Counted from the first letter of the stretch, positions 15,756 to 23,052 are shown. The stretch is DNA of 28,691 bases from Candidatus Zhuqueibacterota bacterium 4484_87 (GCA_002085355.1 NATN01000004.1:1-28691); one strand, 5' to 3'. Notes: generated by a model from the letters alone, not told the origin. Program-made: numbers and translations.

Positions 15756-16646
15756 CTATTCCTCCTCTTCGCTCGACTGTTTTCCAAGCCACATAATGCC
15801 ACCTAATAAAGCGTAAAGTGCGACTGGTGGAACAAAAAATTTAAAGATGGCGTGTTGAATGGGTTCGGTGGCACCAGGAGCTGGGTTGGTTCCCACATCC
15901 GGAAAGCCAAGTCTCAAAAATTCCTGGCCGCCTAAATAGAGCCAGGATGTTCCGCCAACTTCATGTTCACCAAAAACATGGTCGATATAACGTTCTGGAT
16001 TCTTACGTATCCGTTCATGCGCAATTTGAATCAATTCATAACGTTTGCCAAAAGTAAGCGCCTCAGTCGGGCAGGCTTCAACACATGCTGTCGGTAGGCC
16101 TTTTGAGGTGCGTGTTTCATAGCAAAAGTCACATTTCATGATCCTTGGTTGTATGGTTTTATCGAATTCGAATGCTGGGATCTGAAAAGGGCAGGCCACC
16201 ATACAATAACGGCAGCCAATGCAACGGCCTTCATCCCAAATTACTGCTCCATTTTCCTGTTTAGTAAAAGCACCGACAATACAGGCAGAAACGCAAGCCG
16301 GGTGGTCACAATGCATGCATTGCACTTTTACTGTAACCGACTGTTGCCGAGAGTTTTCGGCCGGATATTCATTGACTACAGTCAAAGCAGTGTGATCGGG
16401 CCGACGCATTGTTTCAAATACCGAACGGTCGCTATAATCGTCTATGTTGCCTGCGGGTAAGCCATGCTCAACTTTGCAGGCATACTCGCACTGCCGGCAA
16501 CCAATGCATACAGTCGTATCGACAAGCACACCCAAACGATCGTCAGAGACAACATTTTTGGGTGTGGCTTTGCTCTCTTTTGCACCAACGGCTGTAAGAG
16601 AAACAGTACCCATAGCCTTTAAAAATGATCGACGGGATTGAGACAT
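15756..16646 (-). CDS. TAT-exported four-cluster ferredoxin subunit, module 2
   Basis: 296 residues. The twin-arginine signal is SRRSFLKAM. The four [4Fe-4S] sets are C47/50/53/57, C110/113/118/122, C142/145/148/152 and C172/175/188/192. A C-terminal hydrophobic anchor is near 268-287. It is about as long as its module 1 paralogue and shares the four cluster motifs and the D-H-V-F/Y-G-E and GGIMWL segments. It is the first gene of a six-gene run (ferredoxin, NrfD, cytochrome, kinase, two receiver/GcvH genes), spaced 2 bp from the NrfD ATG. The AT-rich 5' region has no convincing promoter. Confidence 0.94.
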   Translation of the reverse strand: MSQSRRSFLKAMGTVSLTAVGAKESKATPKNVVSDDRLGVLVDTTVCIGCRQCEYACKVEHGLPAGNIDDYSDRSVFETMRRPDHTALTVVNEYPAENSRQQSVTVKVQCMHCDHPACVSACIVGAFTKQENGAVIWDEGRCIGCRYCMVACPFQIPAFEFDKTIQPRIMKCDFCYETRTSKGLPTACVEACPTEALTFGKRYELIQIAHERIRKNPERYIDHVFGEHEVGGTSWLYLGGQEFLRLGFPDVGTNPAPGATEPIQHAIFKFFVPPVALYALLGGIMWLGKQSSEEEE

Positions 16647-16997
16647 GATATTTTTCCCTCTAATTTGTAAATTAAATTAGCATTGTTTAAATATTGGAAT
16701 TCTTCAAAGCAAGTTTTTAAATAATGGAAAAATTACAAATCAAATTGAATAGAAGCTGGAAAATAAAGCCCAAAATATGAAAATCAAAAAGACAACCCTT
16801 CCACAGGGCTCACTTTGATGTTCCACGATTAGCCGCCTTATAAAAACAAAAGTCATAACATCAAAGAGAATATCTTGTTGGCGTTTTTGAAAAATCCCGG
16901 AAGACTCTCAAAATTTAGCCCTTAATGGCTACAGTATCCCGAAATTTTTTCAAACAACATCAACAATTAAGGAAATGATAATCTTGAAAAATAGGGC
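16647..16997. other. Long 5' region of module 2
   Basis: No gene. A perfect 10-bp inverted repeat CTTTGATGTT (16813-16822) / AACATCAAAG (16857-16866) encloses a 34-nt loop. A small hairpin TAGCC/GGCTA lies near 16916-16931. These could be parts of a leader RNA for the operon. A TTGCTT-N17-TAAACA pair near 16710 is a very weak promoter candidate. Confidence 0.35.
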
Positions 16998-17032
16998 AAA
17001 AAAAACATAACCGCATCCCATGGGCTATGTTT
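16998..17032 (-). terminator. Hairpin plus T run at the 3' end of the candidate structured RNA
   Basis: Stem 17003-17012 with 17023-17032 (one G-T wobble), loop of 10 nt, then eight T on the minus strand. There is no protein gene just upstream on that strand, so it probably ends a small RNA or is an attenuator ahead of module 2. Confidence 0.55.
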
Positions 17033-17180
17033 AGTAGAAATAACACTGCAGCGATCCAGCTTTCGCTGGTCCCCGTTGTTTTCACCTCTACCCAATAGAA
17101 AATATATTTTAGTTTGCCTGCGCAAAATTTCTCTTTGAGTCGGCGGTGAAAACATCTTTTTAGTTGCTGCGGATGCTATA
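16998..17180 (-). ncRNA. Candidate structured RNA, family not recognised
   Basis: Read on the minus strand, several helices fall within 180 nt of non-coding DNA. These are a perfect 9-bp pairing GTTTTCACC (17145-17153) with GGTGAAAAC (17078-17086), a hairpin CCAGC-GAAA-GCTGG with a GNRA tetraloop (17056-17069), a small hairpin TTTGC-GCAG-GCAAA (about 17113-17126), and the terminator at 16998-17032. GCATCC (17171-17176) can also pair with GGATGC in the terminator loop, which would form a pseudoknot or switch. The GAAA tetraloop exists only on the minus strand, which sets the orientation. I matched it to no known riboswitch, RNase P, tmRNA, 6S or SRP RNA. It may be a free small RNA or a leader of the module 2 operon that starts 350 nt further on. 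Confidence 0.4.
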
Positions 17181-17220
17181 TCCCCTGAACGTCCAAAAGT
17201 GTGTGAAATGACTTGACACT

Positions 17221-17260
17221 CAAAAAACAAAAGTGGCTATCCATGATTTTACGGATAGTC
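17221..17260 (-). terminator. Probable terminator of the porin-cytochrome operon
   Basis: CTATCC (17237-17242) pairs with GGATAG (17253-17258), with further partial pairing outside. On the minus strand it is followed by ACTTTTGTTTTTTG. It lies about 275 nt beyond the last stop codon of the operon. The 17261-17534 stretch between them holds nothing recognisable. Confidence 0.5.
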
Positions 17261-17534
17261 TGGATTTTTATTTTCACATAGAAAAGTTGGTTGCATAGCG
17301 CTGTACGAATCACTTTGGCGCAATTCCTTCGTTATTAGTCCGCCGCCAGAGAATCTTTTTCATTAAGTCCTAATTAGTCGCTTCAAATAACAATAGATGA
17401 AAAAAAATCTCCTAAAAAACAAGCTAAATAGCGATTAGTTTCTCATGCTGAGGAAAAACTTTCTGTGTCAATATTTTTTTTTGCTTCTTTAAGTAAAATG
17501 GAAACGAACCCATTTATTTCTTTTTCATTGCATT

Positions 17535-17951
17535 TTAAAACGGCACGCTCCCCGCCTCATGGCACTCAAAACACGACACACCGCTCTTGCCGCCCGTCAA
17601 ATCTGAACCGTGGCAGCCTTGGCAAAAAGAAATAGCGTCGCTGTTATTGGCAATGTAAGCGGCGTGATTATCATTGTTATCCACCAAAACCCAACTGGGC
17701 GGATGCGGATAGGTTTGATGACACTGGAAGCAACTAACTCCGGTTTTGCCGCCGTCTAATTCAGCGCCATGACACGCTTTGCAGGATGTGTAACCGACCT
17801 CGAGCACCTTGGCGCCGTGGAAATTATTAGCGTCTGCTGTATTCCAGCCTTCGGGATGAGCCGTGCTGGGCAGCGGATTTTTATCAGTTGAACATTGCCA
17901 CATCAGTAAGCCAAAAAGCACAACCAAACCGAGAACAAATATTTTTTTCAT
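17535..17951 (-). CDS. Tetraheme c-type lipoprotein with internal duplication
   Basis: 138 residues. A lipoprotein signal ends at Cys20 (MWQC-STDK). Four CxxCH motifs form two copies of one unit: CKACHGAELDGGKTGVSCFQCH and CQGCHGSDLTGGKSGVSCFECH, split by a 40-residue linker. The two copies must come from an internal duplication. It is 34 bp after the 12-heme gene, last in the conduit operon. A lipoprotein of this size would sit at the outer membrane, either as the outward-facing terminal reductase-like partner of the beta-barrel or as its periplasmic dock. Which face it occupies cannot be seen. Confidence 0.88.
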   Translation of the reverse strand: MKKIFVLGLVVLFGLLMWQCSTDKNPLPSTAHPEGWNTADANNFHGAKVLEVGYTSCKACHGAELDGGKTGVSCFQCHQTYPHPPSWVLVDNNDNHAAYIANNSDAISFCQGCHGSDLTGGKSGVSCFECHEAGSVPF

Positions 17952-17985
17952 TTTCTACCTCTGCTTAAAACTCGAATGATCCATT

Positions 17986-18861
17986 TTACTTATGGCAAAC
18001 CACACACACTGGTTCACTTTGCGCATCCGAATGACAGCTCAAACAGGAATCTAAGTCCAATTGTGCAGCTCGCGCATGAGCGCCTCCGGTTTCTGTATTG
18101 CTCCAATTGGCAAGTGAATGATTCCGCGGCATGACCATTCTTTTCTGGTGACAATCCACGCAAAACGCCTGTTCTTCGTGGCAGGTGTAACAATTTTCTT
18201 TGTTCCCCTTGGCGTACATGCCGTGATTATTCACAAAATTCAAAGGATGCACCTGTTTGTCCAGATTGTCCGACTTGTGGCAGTCGAGGCAATATGCTTT
18301 TGTGTGGCACATTTCGCAAGAGCCGGCATCAGCGTCAGCAGTTATGCCGTGGCTCGATTTCCAGGCGAAATCATGAGTCGCTGGCTTCAACTGATCTTTT
18401 TTCGCGTGACAATCATAGCAATATTCATCCCGAGCAATGTCTTTGTGACATTCCATACACACAGACATTTTGGGCAGATGTTTCTCCATGATATTGTCGC
18501 TGTTCGCTACCTTTTCATGGCATTTTTCGCACGGGATATTTTTTTCCGCATGCTTGTCATGCGGGAATTTTGCGATATAGTCAGCAATTCTCGGATAAAC
18601 GATGGCATTATCCGGATCCTTGTGACATTTGCTGCATTCCTCGTCTTCGTCATGGCAGGAATAGCAAGCATCCATATCCGGCAATAAATTATCCGATGCC
18701 TTGGCGCTCTCAACCGCTTTGTGACAATCACTACATGAAGCGCCCACTTCTTCGGCATGGTATTTATGCGAAAAAATGAGTTCCACATCCTGCGCCACTA
18801 ACAAGACGCTGATAAACGCGAGAAAAATCAATGCGACAATTACAATAACGGTTTTTTTCAT
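17986..18861 (-). CDS. Periplasmic 12-heme cytochrome c of the conduit
   Basis: 291 residues with a signal peptide (cleavage near LLVAQ-DVE) and twelve CxxCH motifs, the last ending one residue before the C-terminus (CVVCHK). The density is one heme per 24 residues, with interspersed His for bis-His ligation. This is the pattern of compact wire-like cytochromes such as MtrA or the periplasmic members of porin-cytochrome clusters. Its gene follows the beta-barrel gene by 11 bp. The inferred role is to plug the barrel from the periplasmic side and carry electrons across the outer membrane. It has no close similarity to the module cytochromes beyond heme motifs. Confidence 0.92.
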   Translation of the reverse strand: MKKTVIVIVALIFLAFISVLLVAQDVELIFSHKYHAEEVGASCSDCHKAVESAKASDNLLPDMDACYSCHDEDEECSKCHKDPDNAIVYPRIADYIAKFPHDKHAEKNIPCEKCHEKVANSDNIMEKHLPKMSVCMECHKDIARDEYCYDCHAKKDQLKPATHDFAWKSSHGITADADAGSCEMCHTKAYCLDCHKSDNLDKQVHPLNFVNNHGMYAKGNKENCYTCHEEQAFCVDCHQKRMVMPRNHSLANWSNTETGGAHARAAQLDLDSCLSCHSDAQSEPVCVVCHK

Positions 18862-18872
18862 AACAATTTCCT

Positions 18873-20066
18873 CTACCAGCTAAAATGGATGTGATTTAAC
18901 ACACGGGAATCGCTCTCTTTGAAGCGATTTGTCAACCATTGGTATTCCAGATCAACAGACCAATATTTTTTAAATCTATAAGATAACCGAACAGCATTGG
19001 CGATTTGATTTTCAAATTCATAAACTTTTTCTGTTCTGTAGCGCGAATAATCAACATTGAGAGACGCCAGCAGATTTTGCGTAATTTGGTAGCCATAATC
19101 AAGCACGACGCCGATTTGATCTCCAGCATAACCTGATTCGTAAACCAGCCCGACACTGCCATTCAGATTGCTCACCGTAAAAAATACGCGATTAGCGGTT
19201 TCAGTATCAAACTGAATGAGTTGATATTGGCAATTCACAAAATAATTTCCTTTCAAGCGATAGCTGCCGCCCAATCGATATTGCCAATATGGATCAATTT
19301 CAAAAATAGTGAAAAACGAATTTGCGTAAACTTGTGGATATTGATTTTTCACGCCAATGTTCACATATAAATTTTTTAACAAATGATGCCGGGCGTTAAA
19401 ATAAATGCGATGAAAACGGGAATTTTGTAAATCATAATGGGTTTGCAACTGAACCCACGTCTTGGGGACCAACCTCGTATTGAAATTGATGCCAGCAATC
19501 TGCCAGAAAATATCTTCGCTGTTCATTTTTTGTAAATAAAGCAACTGCAGATTGGAAGAAAAAATCTTTTTTAAATCAATCACTCCTCCGGCAGTGAAAC
19601 TATCATCAAATTTATAAATCTTAAAACTGCGATTAAAATGAGATTCCACACCGGCGTAGAGGGAAAGGGATAAGTGATTTACAATCCGAGCCCGCGCAAA
19701 AAGTCCGTCCAGTCCGCCTAAAACTGTACCCGGATGAAGAAATTGCCGTCCGATGACAATATCAAACCGATTCAGCAGTTTCTTAAATTCCAGATTCAAT
19801 TGATAGGCGCGAAATCGCATGTCGCTGTCTAAAGATTGGTTGAAATCAGTCAACGTACGAAACGAAGCATTGAGCGTCGCATTTGCCAATTGTGGCGAAT
19901 TCATACTAAAACGGACAAGCTGATACATGCGCGTATGAGTCGTCGTATCCTCATAGCTATAAAAGGAGTTTGATGCTCTGCCGTGGAACTGAATTCCGAT
20001 AGCGTCAACTTGAGAGTTGAACATTACGAAAAAAACCAGCACCCAAATTTTTGTTATTCTTTTCAT
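18873..20066 (-). CDS. Outer-membrane beta-barrel of a porin-cytochrome conduit
   Basis: 397 residues. A signal peptide (1-22, cleavage after VDA) is followed by many alternating amphipathic strands rich in Tyr, Phe, Asn and Arg. The chain ends in an aromatic residue (HIHFSW), the usual outer-membrane insertion signal. There is no CxxC or heme motif. It lies directly before the 12-heme cytochrome and the tetraheme lipoprotein, the gene set that defines porin-cytochrome conduits (MtrB-, OmbB- or Ext-type). I infer it sheaths the 12-heme cytochrome. Sequence identity to MtrB or ExtI cannot be judged by eye. An ordinary porin is the alternative, made unlikely by context. Confidence 0.82.
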   Translation of the reverse strand: MKRITKIWVLVFFVMFNSQVDAIGIQFHGRASNSFYSYEDTTTHTRMYQLVRFSMNSPQLANATLNASFRTLTDFNQSLDSDMRFRAYQLNLEFKKLLNRFDIVIGRQFLHPGTVLGGLDGLFARARIVNHLSLSLYAGVESHFNRSFKIYKFDDSFTAGGVIDLKKIFSSNLQLLYLQKMNSEDIFWQIAGINFNTRLVPKTWVQLQTHYDLQNSRFHRIYFNARHHLLKNLYVNIGVKNQYPQVYANSFFTIFEIDPYWQYRLGGSYRLKGNYFVNCQYQLIQFDTETANRVFFTVSNLNGSVGLVYESGYAGDQIGVVLDYGYQITQNLLASLNVDYSRYRTEKVYEFENQIANAVRLSYRFKKYWSVDLEYQWLTNRFKESDSRVLNHIHFSW

Positions 20067-20101
20067 AGCTTCATCTTCACTCTAATTAAAAGATAAATTT
20101 A

Positions 20102-20132
20102 AGAGCGGCAGGAACTCGCTGCTCGCCGCTCT
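20102..20132. terminator. Hairpin between rhodanese and beta-barrel genes
   Basis: AGAGCGGC (20102-20109) and GCCGCTCT (20125-20132) form a perfect 8-bp GC-rich stem. The minus-strand side is followed only by TTAAATTT, so termination there may be partial. That would lower conduit expression relative to the genes before it. Confidence 0.45.
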
Positions 20133-20154
20133 CAACAATTTTTTAAAAAATAAA

Positions 20155-21159
20155 TTATGGTTTTTCTAAAATGGCGTCGTAAATTCCCGGCTGTGGCGGG
20201 CCGGCATATTTATGAGCGCCCAACTTCGAATAAGCGAACCCATTGAAACCATAAAGCAGACTCTTTGCGTCATAACCCAATATTTTCAAGTAAGTTGCTA
20301 CCTGAGCGGAGGTCTGACCTGTGTAACAATAAACAACGATCGTCTTATCCGCGGGCAGAAGATTCAGTTGGGCATCTGTCTTCAAAGATGTCTTGGGCGT
20401 AAACTGGTAAGCGCCGGGAATATGTCCGGGATTCAGGTACTCATTTTCAGGCCAATAATTGGCAATAAAATAATTACCCGTATTATCCCATACATCGTCA
20501 GCACTAATTTTGGGCCATCCCGGAGCGATGACTTCTTTAAACCGAGCTTTGATGATAGCTTCTGCTTCGGTTTCACCAGTATTCAATTTCGGGAATTCAT
20601 AAGTTGTTGTGGTCGTATTCGCCGTAGTTTCCAGATCATTAAAATGCTCATCACTTGCAACCTGGTTCATCCACTGACTTGTGTTGGAAATACTTGTGTC
20701 CACTGCGCACATACCAAATAGCAAGTTTTGTGCGTCGTAGCCAAGCAAATTCAACACAGCAGTCGCCACACTTGCACTCTGGCCTGTGTAACAAATATTC
20801 AAAATGACCTTATCTTTGGGAATAGTGCCATCATCCACTTTGTCCACAAGATCGCCTAATGCCATATTCATTGCGCCTTTAATATGGCCACTGGCAAAAT
20901 CTGTTGCGGAACGATAGTCAATGATGAACGGGTCATTCGCAGTATTGCCGTCTGTAAGCACATCATAAACTGCTGAAATAGAAGTATTTACCGGCAAGCC
21001 GCTCGGTGTAGTGTAATTTGAGAAATAGGTGTCACCCTTTTCTGCGACAAGAGCAAACTCATCAACTTCTTCCGGTTCCGTTCCATTGTCTTTGTCGCAT
21101 CCAAGAATGATAACTAATGCGAGCATGAGCACGAGAAAGATTGTTAAATACCTTTTCAT
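20155..21159 (-). CDS. Tandem rhodanese-like lipoprotein
   Basis: 334 residues from the ATG at 21159. A GGAGGT ribosome site eight bases upstream favours it over an ATG five codons earlier. The lipobox IILGC gives Cys21. Two rhodanese domains follow, each with a CYTGQ active-site loop (Cys123 and Cys278). Domain 1 keeps the DYRS...GHIKGA signature. Domain 2 keeps GHIPGA but has NYWPENEY in place of Asp-x-Arg. Rhodaneses move sulfane sulfur through a Cys persulfide and can also handle selenium. A rhodanese-like lipoprotein next to a barrel and multiheme cytochromes is also reported in the Geobacter extHIJKL cluster. The role in electron export is unknown; sulfur, selenite or tellurite handling is plausible. 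Confidence 0.9.
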   Translation of the reverse strand: MKRYLTIFLVLMLALVIILGCDKDNGTEPEEVDEFALVAEKGDTYFSNYTTPSGLPVNTSISAVYDVLTDGNTANDPFIIDYRSATDFASGHIKGAMNMALGDLVDKVDDGTIPKDKVILNICYTGQSASVATAVLNLLGYDAQNLLFGMCAVDTSISNTSQWMNQVASDEHFNDLETTANTTTTTYEFPKLNTGETEAEAIIKARFKEVIAPGWPKISADDVWDNTGNYFIANYWPENEYLNPGHIPGAYQFTPKTSLKTDAQLNLLPADKTIVVYCYTGQTSAQVATYLKILGYDAKSLLYGFNGFAYSKLGAHKYAGPPQPGIYDAILEKP

Positions 21160-21201
21160 TTGCAGGACCTCCAACTTGGTTAAAAAGTTAAGTTAGTTAA
21201 T

Positions 21202-22320
21202 TTAAAATGAACTCGACGGAACTTTATCATCCATGACAATATCTTTATTTGCATCCACTTCATAGTCAAACAAATCTGTTGATAACAGGTAGTATTCTTT
21301 TTGGTCGTGACATTTTAAATAACAATTTCCATTTGTACCTGTTGTATCGGTTTGCGCCGTCCATCGCTGAATATTGTGCGGAGTTGTGTATTTCCAGGTA
21401 GGTTCACTACCAAAATTAGGCAGATCAGATATTCCCCAACTGGCGTAAGTATCCGGCGCAACCGGAATATGACGGACTGTTACGTAATCATATTTAGCGC
21501 TTTCCGCACGAATATTGAATTTATTTTTGGCAATTTTGAAAGCAATGTAAGAGCTTCCCGTAATTCCGGCACCGCCGGTATGACAAGCATTACAATTTTT
21601 GTAGGGTTGAGAATGGCAGACCTGACAGGAAAGAGTGGTTCCCGCATCGCCTTTCCAATGCGTTTGATGGTAAATATTGGCGTCCGATTTATCTTCATGA
21701 CACCCTTCACAGCTTGGAGCATTTTGAACGAGGTAACGATAATCGGCAGCGCCGGCATCGCCATGCATTTCATCTCCGGTGTGACAGAAAGTACATTTGG
21801 AGCCGCCTGGTTTGTAGCGATGCACATCTGCGAAATAACCTTCGCGCTGGCCCAAATATTCTTCGCCAACCCGGCTTCCATGGCAGGCAACGCAATTATT
21901 GTCACGTTCTGGCTCTCCAAAAACATGGCCATTGGTAAAACCTCCTTTTACGGAAGTTGGACGCTGTACGTGACATTGCCCGCATGTGCCATGACATTTT
22001 CCGCACTCGGCTTTAAATTTTCCCATCATTGCAGCATCATTTTCAATGCTGTAGCCGAGGCGATTTTCAATTCTCTTCAGATAGCCCTTTTGCGTTTTGT
22101 GCAATGACGGATGATATTGATTAACGATGTCTTCATGGCATCCAGAACAGTAGGCTTTTGCATTGTCGCTGGTAACAGCCTCGATATTCTGGTGAGCAGA
22201 ATCTTTGTCAAATGCTGTTTTATCTCCACCGTGGCACACAACACAGCCAATCCTGCCGTGGGGTGTACTAAGAAAATTTTCGCTTACATTCACCATTTCC
22301 CATGCCTCTAACTGAGACAC
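21202..22320 (-). CDS. Main part of decaheme cytochrome, in frame after an internal UGA
   Basis: 372 residues from a nominal GTG at 22320, with no signal peptide and no good ribosome site. It is in the same frame as the lipoprotein fragment at 22330-22536, separated from it by one TGA (22330-22332) and three sense codons (Gly-Gly-Ser). Nine CxxCH motifs are visible (CVVCH, CSGCH, CGKCH, CGQCH, CVACH, CTFCH, CEGCH, CQVCH, CNACH), plus one CX3CH (CYLKCH) near the C-terminus. Hemes 3 and 4 are almost contiguous (CGKCHGTCGQCH). A cytochrome c must be exported, so this part is unlikely to be made alone. Read through the UGA, the whole is a 444-residue outer-membrane lipoprotein with ten or eleven hemes. 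The alternatives are Sec insertion, ordinary readthrough, or a recent nonsense mutation. Confidence 0.8.
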   Translation of the reverse strand: MSQLEAWEMVNVSENFLSTPHGRIGCVVCHGGDKTAFDKDSAHQNIEAVTSDNAKAYCSGCHEDIVNQYHPSLHKTQKGYLKRIENRLGYSIENDAAMMGKFKAECGKCHGTCGQCHVQRPTSVKGGFTNGHVFGEPERDNNCVACHGSRVGEEYLGQREGYFADVHRYKPGGSKCTFCHTGDEMHGDAGAADYRYLVQNAPSCEGCHEDKSDANIYHQTHWKGDAGTTLSCQVCHSQPYKNCNACHTGGAGITGSSYIAFKIAKNKFNIRAESAKYDYVTVRHIPVAPDTYASWGISDLPNFGSEPTWKYTTPHNIQRWTAQTDTTGTNGNCYLKCHDQKEYYLLSTDLFDYEVDANKDIVMDDKVPSSSF

Positions 22321-22332
22321 TGAGCCGCCTCA
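22299..22332 (-). promoter_or_regulatory. In-frame UGA with a bSECIS-like hairpin just downstream
   Basis: The TGA is at 22330-22332. Sixteen bases later a 7-bp stem begins its loop: GTGTCTC (22314-22320) pairs with GAGGCAT (22302-22308) using two G-U wobbles. The loop is AGTTA (22309-22313), with a G in its second position followed by U. One mismatch and two more pairs extend the stem. Loop size, loop G and distance from UGA match what is described for bacterial SECIS elements. A competing small hairpin CTGAG-GCGG-CTCAG overlaps the UGA itself. Confidence 0.45.
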
Positions 22333-22536
22333 GCCCTCGCCCGAATCGCCCTCATCCGGGGGCAACGGTGTCGCAACCTCCTTCAGCAGCGACGAGTTTA
22401 AATGACAATAAGTACAACTGGACTCTTTTGAAGCAAATTGGCTGGGTGTAGGTTGATATTTATCTGTACAACCAATACCGATAAGCAAGAAGAGGATTAA
22501 TAAAACAATGCCATAAAGAAAAATTTTAGGTCTCAT
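22330..22536 (-). CDS. N-terminal part of decaheme cytochrome lipoprotein, ends at in-frame UGA
   Basis: 68 residues. A lipoprotein signal ends in IGIGC (Cys23). One CxxCH (CTYCH, 41-45) is present, then an acidic Gly-rich linker EGDSGEG that stops at TGA. The same frame continues Gly-Gly-Ser-Val and on into the nine-heme region. A product of 68 residues with one heme and an abrupt Gly-rich end is not a plausible complete protein, so this is the exported head of the longer cytochrome. Its ATG overlaps the upstream TPR-like gene by 4 bp. Geobacter extK and extL are two adjacent cytochrome genes in a comparable cluster, which makes a comparison worthwhile. Confidence 0.75.
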   Translation of the reverse strand: MRPKIFLYGIVLLILFLLIGIGCTDKYQPTPSQFASKESSCTYCHLNSSLLKEVATPLPPDEGDSGEG

Positions 22537-22946
22537 TTGCTCCCCTTTAATCCGTTTGATATTAAATATGAAGTTAAATAATCAATTATTTCATTGATCG
22601 TTTCATCTTTCGGAGCTACTTTCTGATATTCTTTGAAATGGGTATAAGATTTTTCTATATCACAATAAAGCCACAAAATAGCGAGTCTAATCAAATATTC
22701 TTTGGAGTCAGCGAAGTTTTTGAACCGTTCCTCGAAATCATATACCAATTCAGGGCACGGGCAATCATCTAACAAAGGGTCTGTTTTAACAATGCAATCA
22801 ATATCATCTTCCCGAACAAGACTTAGCAAAATCTGCAAAGAACGATCCGAATTGCCCTCTTGTACGTGGCAGACAATCAACTTCTTGCGAATCGCCTTGC
22901 TTTGCGGATTTTTCTCTAAAGCCTCGTCCAGTTCTTTAGCCGCCAA
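22533..22946 (-). CDS. Small TPR-like protein
   Basis: 137 residues from a TTG, the only possible start after an upstream in-frame TGA, and it has no clear ribosome site. The first 50 residues read like TPR helices (AAKELDEALEKNPQSKAIRKKL, then a second helix pair), and the rest is helical with a C-P-C (residues 62-64) in a DDCPCPELV segment. No signal peptide is present, so it should be cytoplasmic. It overlaps the cytochrome lipoprotein gene by 4 bp. The missing N-terminal helix suggests a trimmed or mis-started gene. A role in cytochrome maturation or assembly is a guess from position only. Confidence 0.55.
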   Translation of the reverse strand: MAAKELDEALEKNPQSKAIRKKLIVCHVQEGNSDRSLQILLSLVREDDIDCIVKTDPLLDDCPCPELVYDFEERFKNFADSKEYLIRLAILWLYCDIEKSYTHFKEYQKVAPKDETINEIIDYLTSYLISNGLKGSK

Positions 22947-23016
22947 TGCATATGTGTTTCACATAGAACACTTTATCACGATATATTTTTTTGAATATCA
23001 AGCTGTTAGGTTAGAA

Positions 23017-23046
23017 TGAAACAGTCTGTTTCGTGAAACGTTTCAC
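23017..23046. promoter_or_regulatory. Paired dyads TGAAAC-N5-GTTTCG and GTGAAACGTTTCAC
   Basis: Site one is TGAAAC (23017-23022), 5 bp, GTTTCG (23028-23033). Site two is a perfect 14-bp palindrome, 23033-23046. They lie between the PAS activator gene and the cytochrome genes downstream. A matching dyad covers the activator's own promoter (24413-24429). Half-sites TGAAAC occur nearby at about 22955 and 23071. They are probable binding sites of the PAS activator. Confidence 0.55.
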
Positions 23047-23052
23047 AGCAGG

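Noticed and set aside
16998..17180. c-di-GMP-I riboswitch, because of a GCGCAGGCAAAC stretch
   Set aside because: The rest of the conserved core and its pairing are absent.
16967..17230. 87-residue minus-strand ORF over the structured RNA region
   Set aside because: No ribosome site, unconvincing composition, and RNA-like pairing explains the segment better.
21202..22536. UGA reassigned to glycine, as in SR1/Gracilibacteria
   Set aside because: Many genes in the window end in TGA at sensible places, including ATGA couplings, so UGA is a stop here.
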